A stretch of DNA of 64,000 bases from JAYFRL01 sp034925905 (GTDB lineage: Bacteria; Bacillota; Clostridia; Lachnospirales; Anaerotignaceae), in NCBI GenBank assembly GCA_034925905.1, contig JAYFRL010000010.1, forward strand, positions 30,310-94,309. Direction: 5' to 3'. Under the pieces are notes generated by a model that was not told the origin of the DNA, ran no database searches, and saw nothing but the letters and a program-made list of their open reading frames with translations. This document shows, one piece after another, positions 41,952-50,641 of this stretch (within the stretch, counting starts at the first letter, position 1; each line of letters starts with the position of its first letter). The position numbers were made by a program, and so were the translations under genes.

Positions 41952-42698
41952 TTGAAAAAATTTAAAATTATAGCTCTCATTGCAGCGGTTGTTGTAGGAA
42001 TAGGACTTTATTATTTTTTATCTTTTTTAAGCAATTCTGAAAATGAAGTTCAGAGGACTGCTGTTATTGTGGCCGCCGTTAACATCCCTGAAAACACTAC
42101 CATTGAAGCAAGCATGCTTACAACAAAAGAAATCCCCACGGAGGCTGTTTTATCTAATGCAGTTAAAAATATGGATGAAGCGGTTGGAATGCTTGTTAAT
42201 TCAGGAGTTTTAGCTGGCGAACAGCTGGTTTTTGATCGTTTGGTTAAGGTTGGAGAACAAGAAGCAACCGATTCGCTGGCCTATCTTGTTAAACCCGGTA
42301 TGAGGGCAATGACGATATCTGTTGAACAAACTACAGGAATTGCAGGGATGATAAAGCCCGGGAATTCCATTGATTTGATATACCGTTATACCAGAGAAGC
42401 TGATTCTGCAGGAGAAGAGGCAGAAGAGAAAGAAGAAGGAGAAGAGACAATCCCCGTATCAAAAATTTTACTTCAAAACGTATATGTGCTTGCAGTTGAT
42501 AAAAATATGAGTAAAGCAAGCACTCCTCAAAGCCAGGAATCTTATAAAACCATTACACTTCAAGTTTCTCCGGAAGACGCAGTGGTTCTTAATTTTGCTG
42601 TTAATTCGGGAATTGTTTCCGCGGTTTTGCGTTCTCCGATTGATACTGACAGTATACAAGTGCCAGAAATAACATCAAAAGAGATAGACAACTATTAA
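41952..42698 (+). CDS. cpaB: Flp pilus assembly protein CpaB (RcpC)
   Basis: A protein of about 248 residues. One N-terminal helix (IIALIAAVVVGIGLYYFLSF) is followed by a SAF domain (about 45-110, VVAAVNIPENTTIEASML) and a second beta domain (MRAMTISVEQTTGIAGMIKPGNSIDLIY). An acidic loop of repeated Glu lies near residue 160. In Gram-negative systems it contacts the secretin; in a monoderm it may guide the pilus through the wall. TTG 41952 or ATG 41946 both fit the GGGGGG site. Confidence 0.88.
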   Translation: MKKFKIIALIAAVVVGIGLYYFLSFLSNSENEVQRTAVIVAAVNIPENTTIEASMLTTKEIPTEAVLSNAVKNMDEAVGMLVNSGVLAGEQLVFDRLVKVGEQEATDSLAYLVKPGMRAMTISVEQTTGIAGMIKPGNSIDLIYRYTREADSAGEEAEEKEEGEETIPVSKILLQNVYVLAVDKNMSKASTPQSQESYKTITLQVSPEDAVVLNFAVNSGIVSAVLRSPIDTDSIQVPEITSKEIDNY

Positions 42699-42716
42699 TC
42701 TTTGGGGGTATCCATA

Positions 42717-43970
42717 ATGAAAAAAATCAAGGTTGTGCTTATAAGTAAAATGGAGGATACTCTCTATAGAATGCGCCAAATAATCAATGATGAAGAAATT
42801 GACGTCATAGGAGATTCCAGCGGTGGGTCAAACTCCTTGGACTATATAGAAAATACCTCCCCCGACATTGTTATTATGAGTATGACATCGGGAGATATGG
42901 ATGTTTTAAGCTTGGCTGAACGGATAATACAATATAAACCCCGTTCTTTTGTTATACTTTTGTTTGACAAGATTAATGTTGAACTGCTTAAAAAAGCCTT
43001 GGATGTGGGCGCTCATAATGTAATAGAGTTTCCAACTTCTCAAAAGGAATTTGCAGAATATATAAAATCAGTATACAATTCAGAAAGCCAGAGGATACAA
43101 TCTTTAACTGAAAGCCAGTCTATTGCATGGAACTCAAAGGTTATAACCGTTTTCGGTTCAAAAGGCGGGCTTGGAAAGACTACCATAGCCACAAACCTTG
43201 CTATAAAGCTTGCCGAGGCAAGAAAAAAGGTTGCGCTTGTAGATTTGGATCTCCAGTTTGGAGATGTACATATATTTTTAGATATAGAACCAAAGGATAC
43301 AATCGCAGAGCTTGTACAGGAGGTTTTTGCTCCGAACATTGATTCTGTTCGCAGCTATATGACTATACATTCGACGGGTGTCCATGTTCTTTGCGCGCCT
43401 AAAAGCCCGGAATATGCGGAGGTTGTTTCTGCAGACAGGATTCAAAGCCTTTTGCGCATTATGAGGTCGTATTACGATTATGTAATAATAGATACTCCGC
43501 CTATGTTTAACGATACGACAATTACCGCTATTGAAGCTTCAAGCACAATTCTTTTTGTTACAGGGCTTGACATTTCAATATTAAAAAATTCAAAGCTTTC
43601 CATGACGCTTCTTGATAGCCTGAAGCAGAAGGATAAGGTTTCGGTTATTATAAACCGTGCCGTAGAGATTAACACAATTACTATAGCAGACGTGCAGCGC
43701 ATTATTGATGCGCCAATATTATCAACTATACCAAGTGATTACATGGTTGCGGTTTCCGCACTTAACAGGGGCGTCCCTTTTGTTATAGGGGCTCCAAACT
43801 GCAAGCTTAGCCAGGCAATTTCGGATATAGCTAATATATTGATGTCTAATACTATGAATTATGATATACAAAAACTAAACCCCAAGGAACGCAAAAAACT
43901 TTTAAAAAAATATAAGAGTACGGAAAGAAGCAAGAAATTTTTTGCACTGAGAAACAAGAAAAAAAATTAA
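42717..43970 (+). CDS. cpaE: CpaE/TadZ: pseudo-receiver plus MinD-like ATPase
   Basis: A 417-residue protein. Residues 1-120 fold like a response-regulator receiver, but the phospho-acceptor position reads IVIMSMTSGD and the N-terminal acidic pair is missing, so it is probably not phosphorylated. Residues about 135-390 form a ParA/MinD ATPase with deviant Walker A SKGGLGKTT, IDTPPMFND, and the C-terminal membrane-facing tail rich in lysine. TadZ proteins mark the polar site where the pilus is built. ATG 42717 behind GGGGGT. Confidence 0.92.
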   Translation: MKKIKVVLISKMEDTLYRMRQIINDEEIDVIGDSSGGSNSLDYIENTSPDIVIMSMTSGDMDVLSLAERIIQYKPRSFVILLFDKINVELLKKALDVGAHNVIEFPTSQKEFAEYIKSVYNSESQRIQSLTESQSIAWNSKVITVFGSKGGLGKTTIATNLAIKLAEARKKVALVDLDLQFGDVHIFLDIEPKDTIAELVQEVFAPNIDSVRSYMTIHSTGVHVLCAPKSPEYAEVVSADRIQSLLRIMRSYYDYVIIDTPPMFNDTTITAIEASSTILFVTGLDISILKNSKLSMTLLDSLKQKDKVSVIINRAVEINTITIADVQRIIDAPILSTIPSDYMVAVSALNRGVPFVIGAPNCKLSQAISDIANILMSNTMNYDIQKLNPKERKKLLKKYKSTERSKKFFALRNKKKN

Positions 43971-44000
43971 TGTATTAATTCTTTAGAAGGAGAAAAATTT

Positions 44001-45362
44001 ATGGGCCTCAGAGAGCGCATAGAAAAGCAAAAAATAGGGCTTAACTCCGATAACAATCTTCAAGAGAACGCTAAGGAAAACATTACCCCCGGTCCGGTTG
44101 TTGATGAATATGCTTCTTTAAAAGACAGTTTGCATCAGGAGGTAATAGATTTTGTAAATAAAAACCTTGGTGATTCTAAAATTGAGGAGGAAGGGAAAGA
44201 AGCTTTTTTCAAAAACTCCATAGAATCTCTCATTAACGCAAAAGGAATTAGTATTTCGCGTTTGGAACGTACCCGGATTATAAACGAGGTTTATAACGAT
44301 ATTGTTGGGCTTGGTCCGCTTCAGCCTCTTTTGGAGGATCCGGATGTCACTGAGATTATGGTAAACGGACCATATAATGTTTATGTTGAAATCCGTGGGC
44401 GCTTGGAGCTTACAAATGTAAAATTCAAAGACAATGCCCATGTTATGAATGTTATAAACCGTATAGTTACATCTATTGGGAGGCGTATTGATGAATCAAG
44501 TCCCATGGTTGATGCCAGGCTGGAAGACGGAAGCCGTGTTAATGCAATAATTCCACCTATAGCTCTTTCAGGGCCAAGCATTACCATACGTAAATTTTCA
44601 AAGACTCCTTTGACGGTTGCAGATTTAATCCGTTTTTCATCGATATCCCCAAAGATGATGTCTTTTCTTGAAGCCTGCGTTAAAGGCAGGCTTAACATCA
44701 TTGTTTCAGGAGGCACAGGCAGCGGAAAAACAACTTTGCTTTCTGTCCTTTCGGGGTATATCCCAAACAATGAACGTATAGTAACAATAGAAGACGCGGC
44801 AGAGCTTCAGCTTAGGCAAAACCACGTGGTAACCCTTGAAAGCCGTCCTCCGAATATGGAAGGATTTGGCCAAATAACCATACGTGATTTGGTTCGTAAC
44901 TCACTCCGTATGCGTCCTGACCGAATTGTTGTAGGTGAGGTTCGCTCCGGGGAAACCTTGGATATGCTTCAGGCCATGAATACCGGACATGACGGCTCGC
45001 TTACAACAGCCCATGCTAATAGCCCCAGAGACCTGCTTTCACGTTTGGAAACGATGGTGCTTATGAGCGGAATGGATATTCCTGTAAGGGCGATAAGGGA
45101 ACAAATCGCATCCGCGATAGATTTAGTTGTTCACCAGGCCAGGATGAGAGACGGAAGCAGAAAGATTGTTAATATCTCCGAAATAGTAGGCATGGAAGGG
45201 GATACGATAACGATGCAGGATATCTTCGTATATAAATCCCAGGGAGTTGACAGCAATGGGTTTATTAAAGGCGGCTTTATGTCTACGGGAGTTCGCCCAA
45301 CTTTTTTAGAAAAGCTTTCAGGCAGCGGAGTTTTGATTATGGATGACTGGTTTAAAAACTAA
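44001..45362 (+). CDS. cpaF: CpaF/TadA pilus secretion ATPase
   Basis: A 453-residue hexameric ATPase powering pilus assembly and retraction. Walker A is SGGTGSGKTT, with the Asp box ERIVTIEDAAELQL, His box TTAHANSPRD and Walker B RMRPDRIVVGEVR. The N-terminal domain (1-160) is helical and typical of CpaF. It works on the inner face of the membrane with TadB and TadC. AGAAGGAG precedes ATG. Confidence 0.97.
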   Translation: MGLRERIEKQKIGLNSDNNLQENAKENITPGPVVDEYASLKDSLHQEVIDFVNKNLGDSKIEEEGKEAFFKNSIESLINAKGISISRLERTRIINEVYNDIVGLGPLQPLLEDPDVTEIMVNGPYNVYVEIRGRLELTNVKFKDNAHVMNVINRIVTSIGRRIDESSPMVDARLEDGSRVNAIIPPIALSGPSITIRKFSKTPLTVADLIRFSSISPKMMSFLEACVKGRLNIIVSGGTGSGKTTLLSVLSGYIPNNERIVTIEDAAELQLRQNHVVTLESRPPNMEGFGQITIRDLVRNSLRMRPDRIVVGEVRSGETLDMLQAMNTGHDGSLTTAHANSPRDLLSRLETMVLMSGMDIPVRAIREQIASAIDLVVHQARMRDGSRKIVNISEIVGMEGDTITMQDIFVYKSQGVDSNGFIKGGFMSTGVRPTFLEKLSGSGVLIMDDWFKN

Positions 45363-45382
45363 TTTATGCGAGGTGAAAGCCA

Positions 45383-46324
45383 GTGCTTGTTTTATTTATT
45401 TCTGCGGCAGGAGCCGTGGTAGTTTATAACATTCTTTGGATTGTTTTTGATAACGGAGGCAAAACCCGCGTTAAAGAGCGTATCAATATGCTAGCCATTG
45501 AAACCGACATTGAAAAGATACACGAGTTGGTTTTGCTTGAGAAGAAGCAAAGAAAAATAAAAATTCCAAAAATAAACATTATAAGCACCAAACTTGAAGA
45601 CAACTTGATTATGAGCGGTGTAAGGCTTAATGCCAGAGAATATCTTATAGCATGGTTTTCAGCCACTTTTTTACCGATAATGCTTTTTGCCCTGCTTGAG
45701 AAAGATTTGGTTGCGGTGCTTGCAGCGGGGATAATAGGGTTTGCGATACCGCCCATTTTGGTTAGAAGATCCAAAGTCAGGAAGCAAATACTTTTTAATA
45801 AACAGCTGGGAGAAGCCTTGCTTATAATGAGTAACTGCATACGTACAGGATATTCCTTCCAGCAAGCCATGGAAAGCGTGGCAAATGAAATGCAACCGCC
45901 TATTTCAACTGAGTTTTCATGGATTATCAGAGAAATAAGCTATGGAGTTCCTATTGAAGAAGCCATGGTTCGGATGTCTGATAGGGTTGAAAACACAGAT
46001 TTAAATTTGTTGATTTCTGCTGTTTTAACATCTTCCCAGGTTGGGGCAAACCTCTCTGATATTTTGGATACAATTTCAGATACAATAAAGGATCGCATTA
46101 GGCTTCGCGAAGAAATTCGCGTGCTTTCTGCACAAGGCCGTATTTCCGGCGTTATAATAGGCTTACTCCCTGTTGTTTTGCTTTTGTTTCTTATGATGTT
46201 AAACCCGGAGTATATAAATGAATTTGTTTCAACCAATTTGGGACGTATACTTCTTGGAACAGGGCTTATAATGGAAATTATAGGATTTATGGTTGTTTCA
46301 AAAATTGTAGATGTCAAATATTGA
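45383..46324 (+). CDS. tadB: Type II/Tad secretion membrane protein TadB
   Basis: A 313-residue protein with two helices near the N-terminus and near 85-125, the T2SF domain (QLGEALLIMSNCIRTGYSFQQAMESVANEMQPP region, 140-265) and two C-terminal helices. With TadC it forms the inner-membrane platform on which the ATPase acts. GTG start behind GAGGTGAAAG. Overlaps the frame of tadC only in the untranslated sense; the tadC start lies eleven bases after its stop. Confidence 0.93.
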   Translation: MLVLFISAAGAVVVYNILWIVFDNGGKTRVKERINMLAIETDIEKIHELVLLEKKQRKIKIPKINIISTKLEDNLIMSGVRLNAREYLIAWFSATFLPIMLFALLEKDLVAVLAAGIIGFAIPPILVRRSKVRKQILFNKQLGEALLIMSNCIRTGYSFQQAMESVANEMQPPISTEFSWIIREISYGVPIEEAMVRMSDRVENTDLNLLISAVLTSSQVGANLSDILDTISDTIKDRIRLREEIRVLSAQGRISGVIIGLLPVVLLLFLMMLNPEYINEFVSTNLGRILLGTGLIMEIIGFMVVSKIVDVKY

Positions 46325-46334
46325 GGTGAAAGAA

Positions 46335-47282
46335 ATGATTTACGCCGTTTCCGTCGCTGCGGCGATATTGTTCTTCTGCATTTTAACTTTAATATTCAGT
46401 AAAAAAGCGGAAAATTATGAAACTATTAAAAGGCGTGTTTATGGAATAGATAAGTCCGCAAAAAAAAGATATAGAGCTACAGATGAGGAATTAAGCCGCC
46501 CGCTGTCGGAACGGTTTTTTAAGCCCGCTTTGGCCTCGATTAGCAACTTTTTTTCAAGGTTTTTGCCTATTATTTTCAGAAGACGCAATAAAAACACAGA
46601 AAGCCAAAAAATGCAGCAGTTACGCAATCAACTTTCAATGGCTGGTATGGCTATGGAAGCCGAAGAGTTTTCTGCTATTCGTTTTCTTGTTATTTGTGGA
46701 TGTGGGTTTATTTCGTCTATAATGGCGGTTATGCTGCATACAGAACTTTTTAACCGTATATTGCTCATACTGTGTGGGTTTTTTGTTTCATATGCTGCTT
46801 TCCGTTTTTATTTAAGTATGAAAGTAACAAAAAGGAAAAATGCTATTGAAAGGCAGCTTCCCGATGTTTTGGATTTGCTTAGCGTAAGCGTTGAGGCTGG
46901 TCTGGGTTTTGAACAGGCGCTTACCCATATTTCAAACAATATGGAAGGCCCTTTGATTGATGAGATTATTGTTACTGCACGTGAAATGTCTTTAGGCAGA
47001 ACCCGAAAAGACGCGCTTAACCTTCTCGGAGAACGCTGTAATATTGACGATTTGCGTTCTTTTGCCGCTGCTTTAATTCAGGCCGGTCAATTGGGCATTC
47101 CTATGAAAAATGTGCTCCGTTCACAGTCTGCCGCGATCAGAGTTTCAAGAAAGGCAAAGGTTCAGGAACGCGCAATGAAAGTTTCAACAAAGATGCTTAT
47201 TCCAATGGTTGTGTTTATTTTCCCGGTTATTTTTATTGTGCTTATGGGCCCGGCTATTATTAATATGATAGGTGATTTATAA
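46335..47282 (+). CDS. tadC: Type II/Tad secretion membrane protein TadC
   Basis: A 315-residue protein with helices near 5-22, 115-160 and 285-310 and the T2SF domain RQLPDVLDLLSVSVEAGLGFEQAL through QAGQLGIPMKNVLR (quoted in part). It pairs with TadB. ATG 46335 follows GAGGTGAAAG; a frame start at 46311 lies inside tadB. The platform duplication is usual for Tad systems. Confidence 0.93.
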   Translation: MIYAVSVAAAILFFCILTLIFSKKAENYETIKRRVYGIDKSAKKRYRATDEELSRPLSERFFKPALASISNFFSRFLPIIFRRRNKNTESQKMQQLRNQLSMAGMAMEAEEFSAIRFLVICGCGFISSIMAVMLHTELFNRILLILCGFFVSYAAFRFYLSMKVTKRKNAIERQLPDVLDLLSVSVEAGLGFEQALTHISNNMEGPLIDEIIVTAREMSLGRTRKDALNLLGERCNIDDLRSFAAALIQAGQLGIPMKNVLRSQSAAIRVSRKAKVQERAMKVSTKMLIPMVVFIFPVIFIVLMGPAIINMIGDL

Positions 47283-47294
47283 GGTGGATGTTTT

Positions 47295-47624
47295 ATGAAG
47301 GTTTATTTAAACGAGAAGCTTCTTGCAGACGGAATAAAATGTGCCGACAGCTTTTTGCTTAGGCTTAAGGGGCTTATGTTTGTAAAAGAGCTTGCTGAGG
47401 GAGAAGGAATTTTGCTAAAAGACTGTTCGGCTGTCCATTGTTTATTTATGAGATTTCCGATTGATATTGTCTATCTTGATAAAAACATGAAAGTGATAGG
47501 ATTTGAAACAGTTAAACCTTGGAGGATAGGGCATATTTACCGTGGCAGCAAAAATGTGCTGGAGCTTGCAGAAGGCAGTTTAAAAGGGTTGCGTAAGGGC
47601 GATATCCTTAAGTTTTATCAGTAA
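47295..47624 (+). CDS. DUF192 family protein in the Tad locus
   Basis: A 109-residue protein with the DUF192 marks CADSFLLRLKGLMF and CSAVHCLFMRFPIDIVYLD (key HCLFMRFPID) and GLRKGDILKF at the end. It has no signal peptide, so the domain is cytoplasmic here, unlike exported homologues. Biochemical function is unknown. It is placed 12 bases after tadC with its own ribosome site, so it is probably part of the pilus operon. Confidence 0.88.
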   Translation: MKVYLNEKLLADGIKCADSFLLRLKGLMFVKELAEGEGILLKDCSAVHCLFMRFPIDIVYLDKNMKVIGFETVKPWRIGHIYRGSKNVLELAEGSLKGLRKGDILKFYQ

Positions 47625-47649
47625 TTTATTAAAGAAAGGGTATATAACT

Positions 47650-48651
47650 ATGAGTGAATTTGATGTTGTTGGAAAAATCCGGGAAAAAACAGAAGAAGAG
47701 GATATCAATAGTATACTTAAGGCATCTTTAGGCGGATACACAAAAAAATCCGTTATGGAATATCTTGCTCAGCTTCGCAAAAAGCAGCAGCTTGTAACAG
47801 ATACCTTTAATTCAAATATGCAGGTTGTTTTTGAGGAAAAAGAACGCATAAAGGCGGAAAACGAGGAGCTTTCAATGCACCTTCAAAAAGCAGAGGCTGA
47901 TTATAGGGTTCTTTCCGAAACCATAACGGTTTATAAGCTTGATAAAAGCGAATATACATTAAACGACGTAATGGATTTGAAAGTTAGGGTAGAAACTCTT
48001 GAAAAAGGAAAGAAAGATTTAAAATCTGAGCTTAATTTAAAGGCGCAGGAAATAGAAAATCTTAACCTTAAAATCAAGGAAGAAGAAATAAAGTTAAAAC
48101 AGTCCAGCAAAGAAAACGATATTTTAAACGAGCAAATAGTTGCATTAAAAACAGAAATAAAGGAAGAAAGCAAAAAAATAAGCAAGCTCTCAAATAAGGT
48201 GTTTGAGCTTAAAAATGAAGCCAAGTTTTTAAGAGAGATTGTTAGCGAGGGCAACGTAGCGGAACTTAATAAGAAAATAAATGAGCTTATTGTAACTATA
48301 GACAAACAATCAGCAATTATTGACAATAAAAATGTGGAAATATCAGTGCTTGGAGAAAAAAACATTATGTTCACCGAAAAAGCCGAATCTCTCCAGGATG
48401 TTGTTGAAAAGCTTTCGGCAACGGTTAATAATTTGATGCTTCAAAATTCAAAAAAAGACGCTGCAATTGAGGCGCTTGAAGAAAGACTTAAATCAGAACT
48501 TGAGCGTTCTTTTGAGCTTATAAAATCAAAATCCGATACTATGCTTGATAACTTTATATTAGAAAGAAAGCTTGAATCTGTCAATATTAAAAATGCAAGG
48601 GAAGAAGTTTTAAAAATATCAGAAAAAGCTGAAGACGAAAAAGCTTTATAA
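47650..48651 (+). CDS. DivIVA-like coiled-coil protein in the Tad locus
   Basis: A 333-residue protein, almost wholly coiled coil from about residue 75 to 320, rich in Lys and Glu, without membrane segments. The N-terminal segment ILKASLGGYTKKSVMEYLAQL resembles the membrane-binding GY-x-VxxFL motif of DivIVA/GpsB proteins, which sit at strongly curved membrane such as poles. It lies between the DUF192 and TadG-like genes. A scaffold placing the pilus machine is inferred, not shown. Confidence 0.75.
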   Translation: MSEFDVVGKIREKTEEEDINSILKASLGGYTKKSVMEYLAQLRKKQQLVTDTFNSNMQVVFEEKERIKAENEELSMHLQKAEADYRVLSETITVYKLDKSEYTLNDVMDLKVRVETLEKGKKDLKSELNLKAQEIENLNLKIKEEEIKLKQSSKENDILNEQIVALKTEIKEESKKISKLSNKVFELKNEAKFLREIVSEGNVAELNKKINELIVTIDKQSAIIDNKNVEISVLGEKNIMFTEKAESLQDVVEKLSATVNNLMLQNSKKDAAIEALEERLKSELERSFELIKSKSDTMLDNFILERKLESVNIKNAREEVLKISEKAEDEKAL

Positions 48652-48727
48652 CAAGGGTATCGATATAAATTAAAGCGTTGTTATAGTTTTACTCTTTTTA
48701 ATTATATATGTAGGGAGGAGGCTAGTT

Positions 48728-49903
48728 GTGAGGCTAAAAAAATTTCTTAAAAATGAAAAAGGCTTTATAGTTGTATTTTTGGCGCTAAGCATAACTTTTA
48801 TACTTGGGTTTGCAGCATTGGTTGTGGATTATGGCCAATTGACAAACAACAGGCGTTTACTGCAAAATGCGGCGGATGCAGCAGCCTTAGCAGCGGCCTT
48901 AGAACTCCCGGCAGACAGCAGCGAGGCTATTAATGATGCGAGAAATGCCGCAATTGAATATGCTGCCAGAAACGGGGTTACAAATGCGAGCTCAAATGTT
49001 TCTGTAAGCCATCCCTCAACCTCTGAAGTAAAAGTTGATATTCAACAGGAAGTACCCTTAAGCTTTGGGGGAGTTCTTATAGGCAGCAACCATAAGCTGA
49101 TGACTGCTTCCGCAACAGCGGAAAAAACATCTTCCTCCGGATCAGACTTTGAGTATACTCTTCTTTCAGGAAGCAGTTCGGGGACAGGGATAACTATTTA
49201 TTATGGTACTGGCTCAAAAGTTGTAGGGGATCTTCATTCAAACAGTAACGTGAGTATACAAGCGACAACTATGGTTGGGCAGGCAACGGCAGTGGGCACA
49301 AACGTAATGAGCTATGAGAGCTTTCCGCTTACAGCCCATGCGGCAAGTGTTACAATGCCGGATTTTGATGCTTTTTTAGCCAGCAAAGATGTTGTAACGC
49401 TTACCCATTCCGAAATTCTCTCGTTTGCCCCCAGCCCTTGGGATATCGGCTATTATATGTCAGGTGGGAAATATGTATATGGATTTTGGGTAGAAGGTAT
49501 AATTGATGATATCTTAGCAGCGTATCCGGATAAATTTGTGCGGATAGACGGGGCTCTTGAGTTAACCAATGGTTCGGGGCATTTGCCATATGGTAATTTA
49601 ATCGTAAGCGGCAATGTTATTTTCGATGGAAATTACACTGGGGAGGGCGATCCTTATCCTCCGGATGAGACATGCATTATATCCGAAACCGGCAATATAA
49701 CTTTTAACAACGCTGTCGGGAAAGTAGCCGGGCTTTTCTATGCCCCTAAAGGGGTAGTGACTATCCATGGCACCAACACAAATATGTATGGCAAAATAAT
49801 AGCTAATTCAATTGTATGCAGCAACGGTATTAAAATTGACGGAAGCTATGATATAGGTTCCATATTGGGTGGAGGAGAAACAAAAACCTATCTTGTTGAT
49901 TAA
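48728..49903 (+). CDS. TadG-like pilus-associated exported protein
   Basis: A 391-residue protein starting with a Tad-type signal: LKNEKGFIVVFLALSITFILGFAALVVDYG, followed by NNRRLLQNAADAAALAAAL, the putative Flp pilus-assembly TadE/G-like region. Residues about 140-391 are Gly-, Ser- and Asn-rich and probably form a beta-helix or beta-sandwich outside the cell (GKVAGLFYAPKGVVTIHG, GKIIANSIVC). The C-terminal part lacks the von Willebrand domain of classical TadG. A tip adhesin or assembly factor is possible. GTG start behind GGGAGGAGG. Last gene of the locus. Confidence 0.82.
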   Translation: MRLKKFLKNEKGFIVVFLALSITFILGFAALVVDYGQLTNNRRLLQNAADAAALAAALELPADSSEAINDARNAAIEYAARNGVTNASSNVSVSHPSTSEVKVDIQQEVPLSFGGVLIGSNHKLMTASATAEKTSSSGSDFEYTLLSGSSSGTGITIYYGTGSKVVGDLHSNSNVSIQATTMVGQATAVGTNVMSYESFPLTAHAASVTMPDFDAFLASKDVVTLTHSEILSFAPSPWDIGYYMSGGKYVYGFWVEGIIDDILAAYPDKFVRIDGALELTNGSGHLPYGNLIVSGNVIFDGNYTGEGDPYPPDETCIISETGNITFNNAVGKVAGLFYAPKGVVTIHGTNTNMYGKIIANSIVCSNGIKIDGSYDIGSILGGGETKTYLVD

Positions 49904-49905
49904 GA

Positions 49906-49946
49906 TTTAAAACCGGCGGATTCTAAAAGCTGCCGGTTTTTTTTAT
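49906..49946 (+). terminator. Terminator of the Tad locus
   Basis: AAAACCGGC/GCCGGTTTT stem (49909-49917 and 49932-49940) with a long T-run. Confidence 0.93.
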
Positions 49947-49980
49947 TGCTAAAAGCAAACTGTATTCAGTTATAAATTTG

Positions 49981-50009
49981 TTGTATAAGGCAAAGATATA
50001 GGATATAAT
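49981..50009 (+). promoter_or_regulatory. Promoter of the cyclophilin gene
   Basis: TTGTAT (49981-49986), 17-base spacer, TATAAT (50004-50009). Confidence 0.8.
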
Positions 50010-50048
50010 TTTTTTTGTAATATATTTAATGTTGAAAGGATGAGAATT

Positions 50049-50567
50049 TTGAAAAATCCTATTGTTACAATAGAAATGGAAAACGGGGAGCTTATAAAGC
50101 TTGAGCTTTATCCAGAGAAGGCGCCTAATACGGTTGCAAATTTTTTGTCCCTTGTAGATAAGGGCTTTTATGACGGCCTTATTTTCCATAGGGTTATAGA
50201 GGGCTTTATGATTCAGGGTGGCTGCCCGAACGGGAACGGAATGGGAGGCCCGGGATACAGGATAGTTGGCGAATTTAGCGGGAACGGTTTTAATAATGAT
50301 TTAAGCCACGAGCCGGGAGTTATATCTATGGCGCGCGCTCAAAATCCAAATTCCGCAGGCTCGCAGTTTTTTATAATGCATAAAAAATCTCCGCATCTTG
50401 ACGGAGCATATGCTGCGTTTGGCAAGGTTATAGAAGGAATGGATGTTGTGGATAAAATAGCCCAGACTCCTACCGATTATAGTGACAGACCAAAATTGGA
50501 TCAAAAAATGAAAAAAGTAACTGCGGAGCTTTTTGGTGAAAAATATGGAGAACCTGTAAAACTTTAG
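50049..50567 (+). CDS. Peptidyl-prolyl cis-trans isomerase, cyclophilin type
   Basis: A cytoplasmic protein of about 172 residues that speeds proline isomerisation in folding proteins. The cyclophilin core is complete: FHRVIEGFMIQGGCPNGNGMGGPG, SHEPGVISMARAQNPNSAGSQFFI and GAYAAFGKVIEGMDVVDKI (quoted in part). No signal peptide. TTG 50049 sits ten bases after GAAAGGA; the ATG at 50040 overlaps that site and would add three residues. Confidence 0.95.
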   Translation: MKNPIVTIEMENGELIKLELYPEKAPNTVANFLSLVDKGFYDGLIFHRVIEGFMIQGGCPNGNGMGGPGYRIVGEFSGNGFNNDLSHEPGVISMARAQNPNSAGSQFFIMHKKSPHLDGAYAAFGKVIEGMDVVDKIAQTPTDYSDRPKLDQKMKKVTAELFGEKYGEPVKL

Positions 50568-50641
50568 CTTATTCTTAGCCCTCGGATGTATATTTGGTAT
50601 TTTTACCGGGTATCATATATAAAAAATTCGAGGGTGTTTTT

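Noticed and set aside
47931..48374. A 147-codon minus-strand frame, Ser/Phe/Leu-rich
   Set aside because: Antisense shadow of the Lys/Glu-rich coiled-coil gene.
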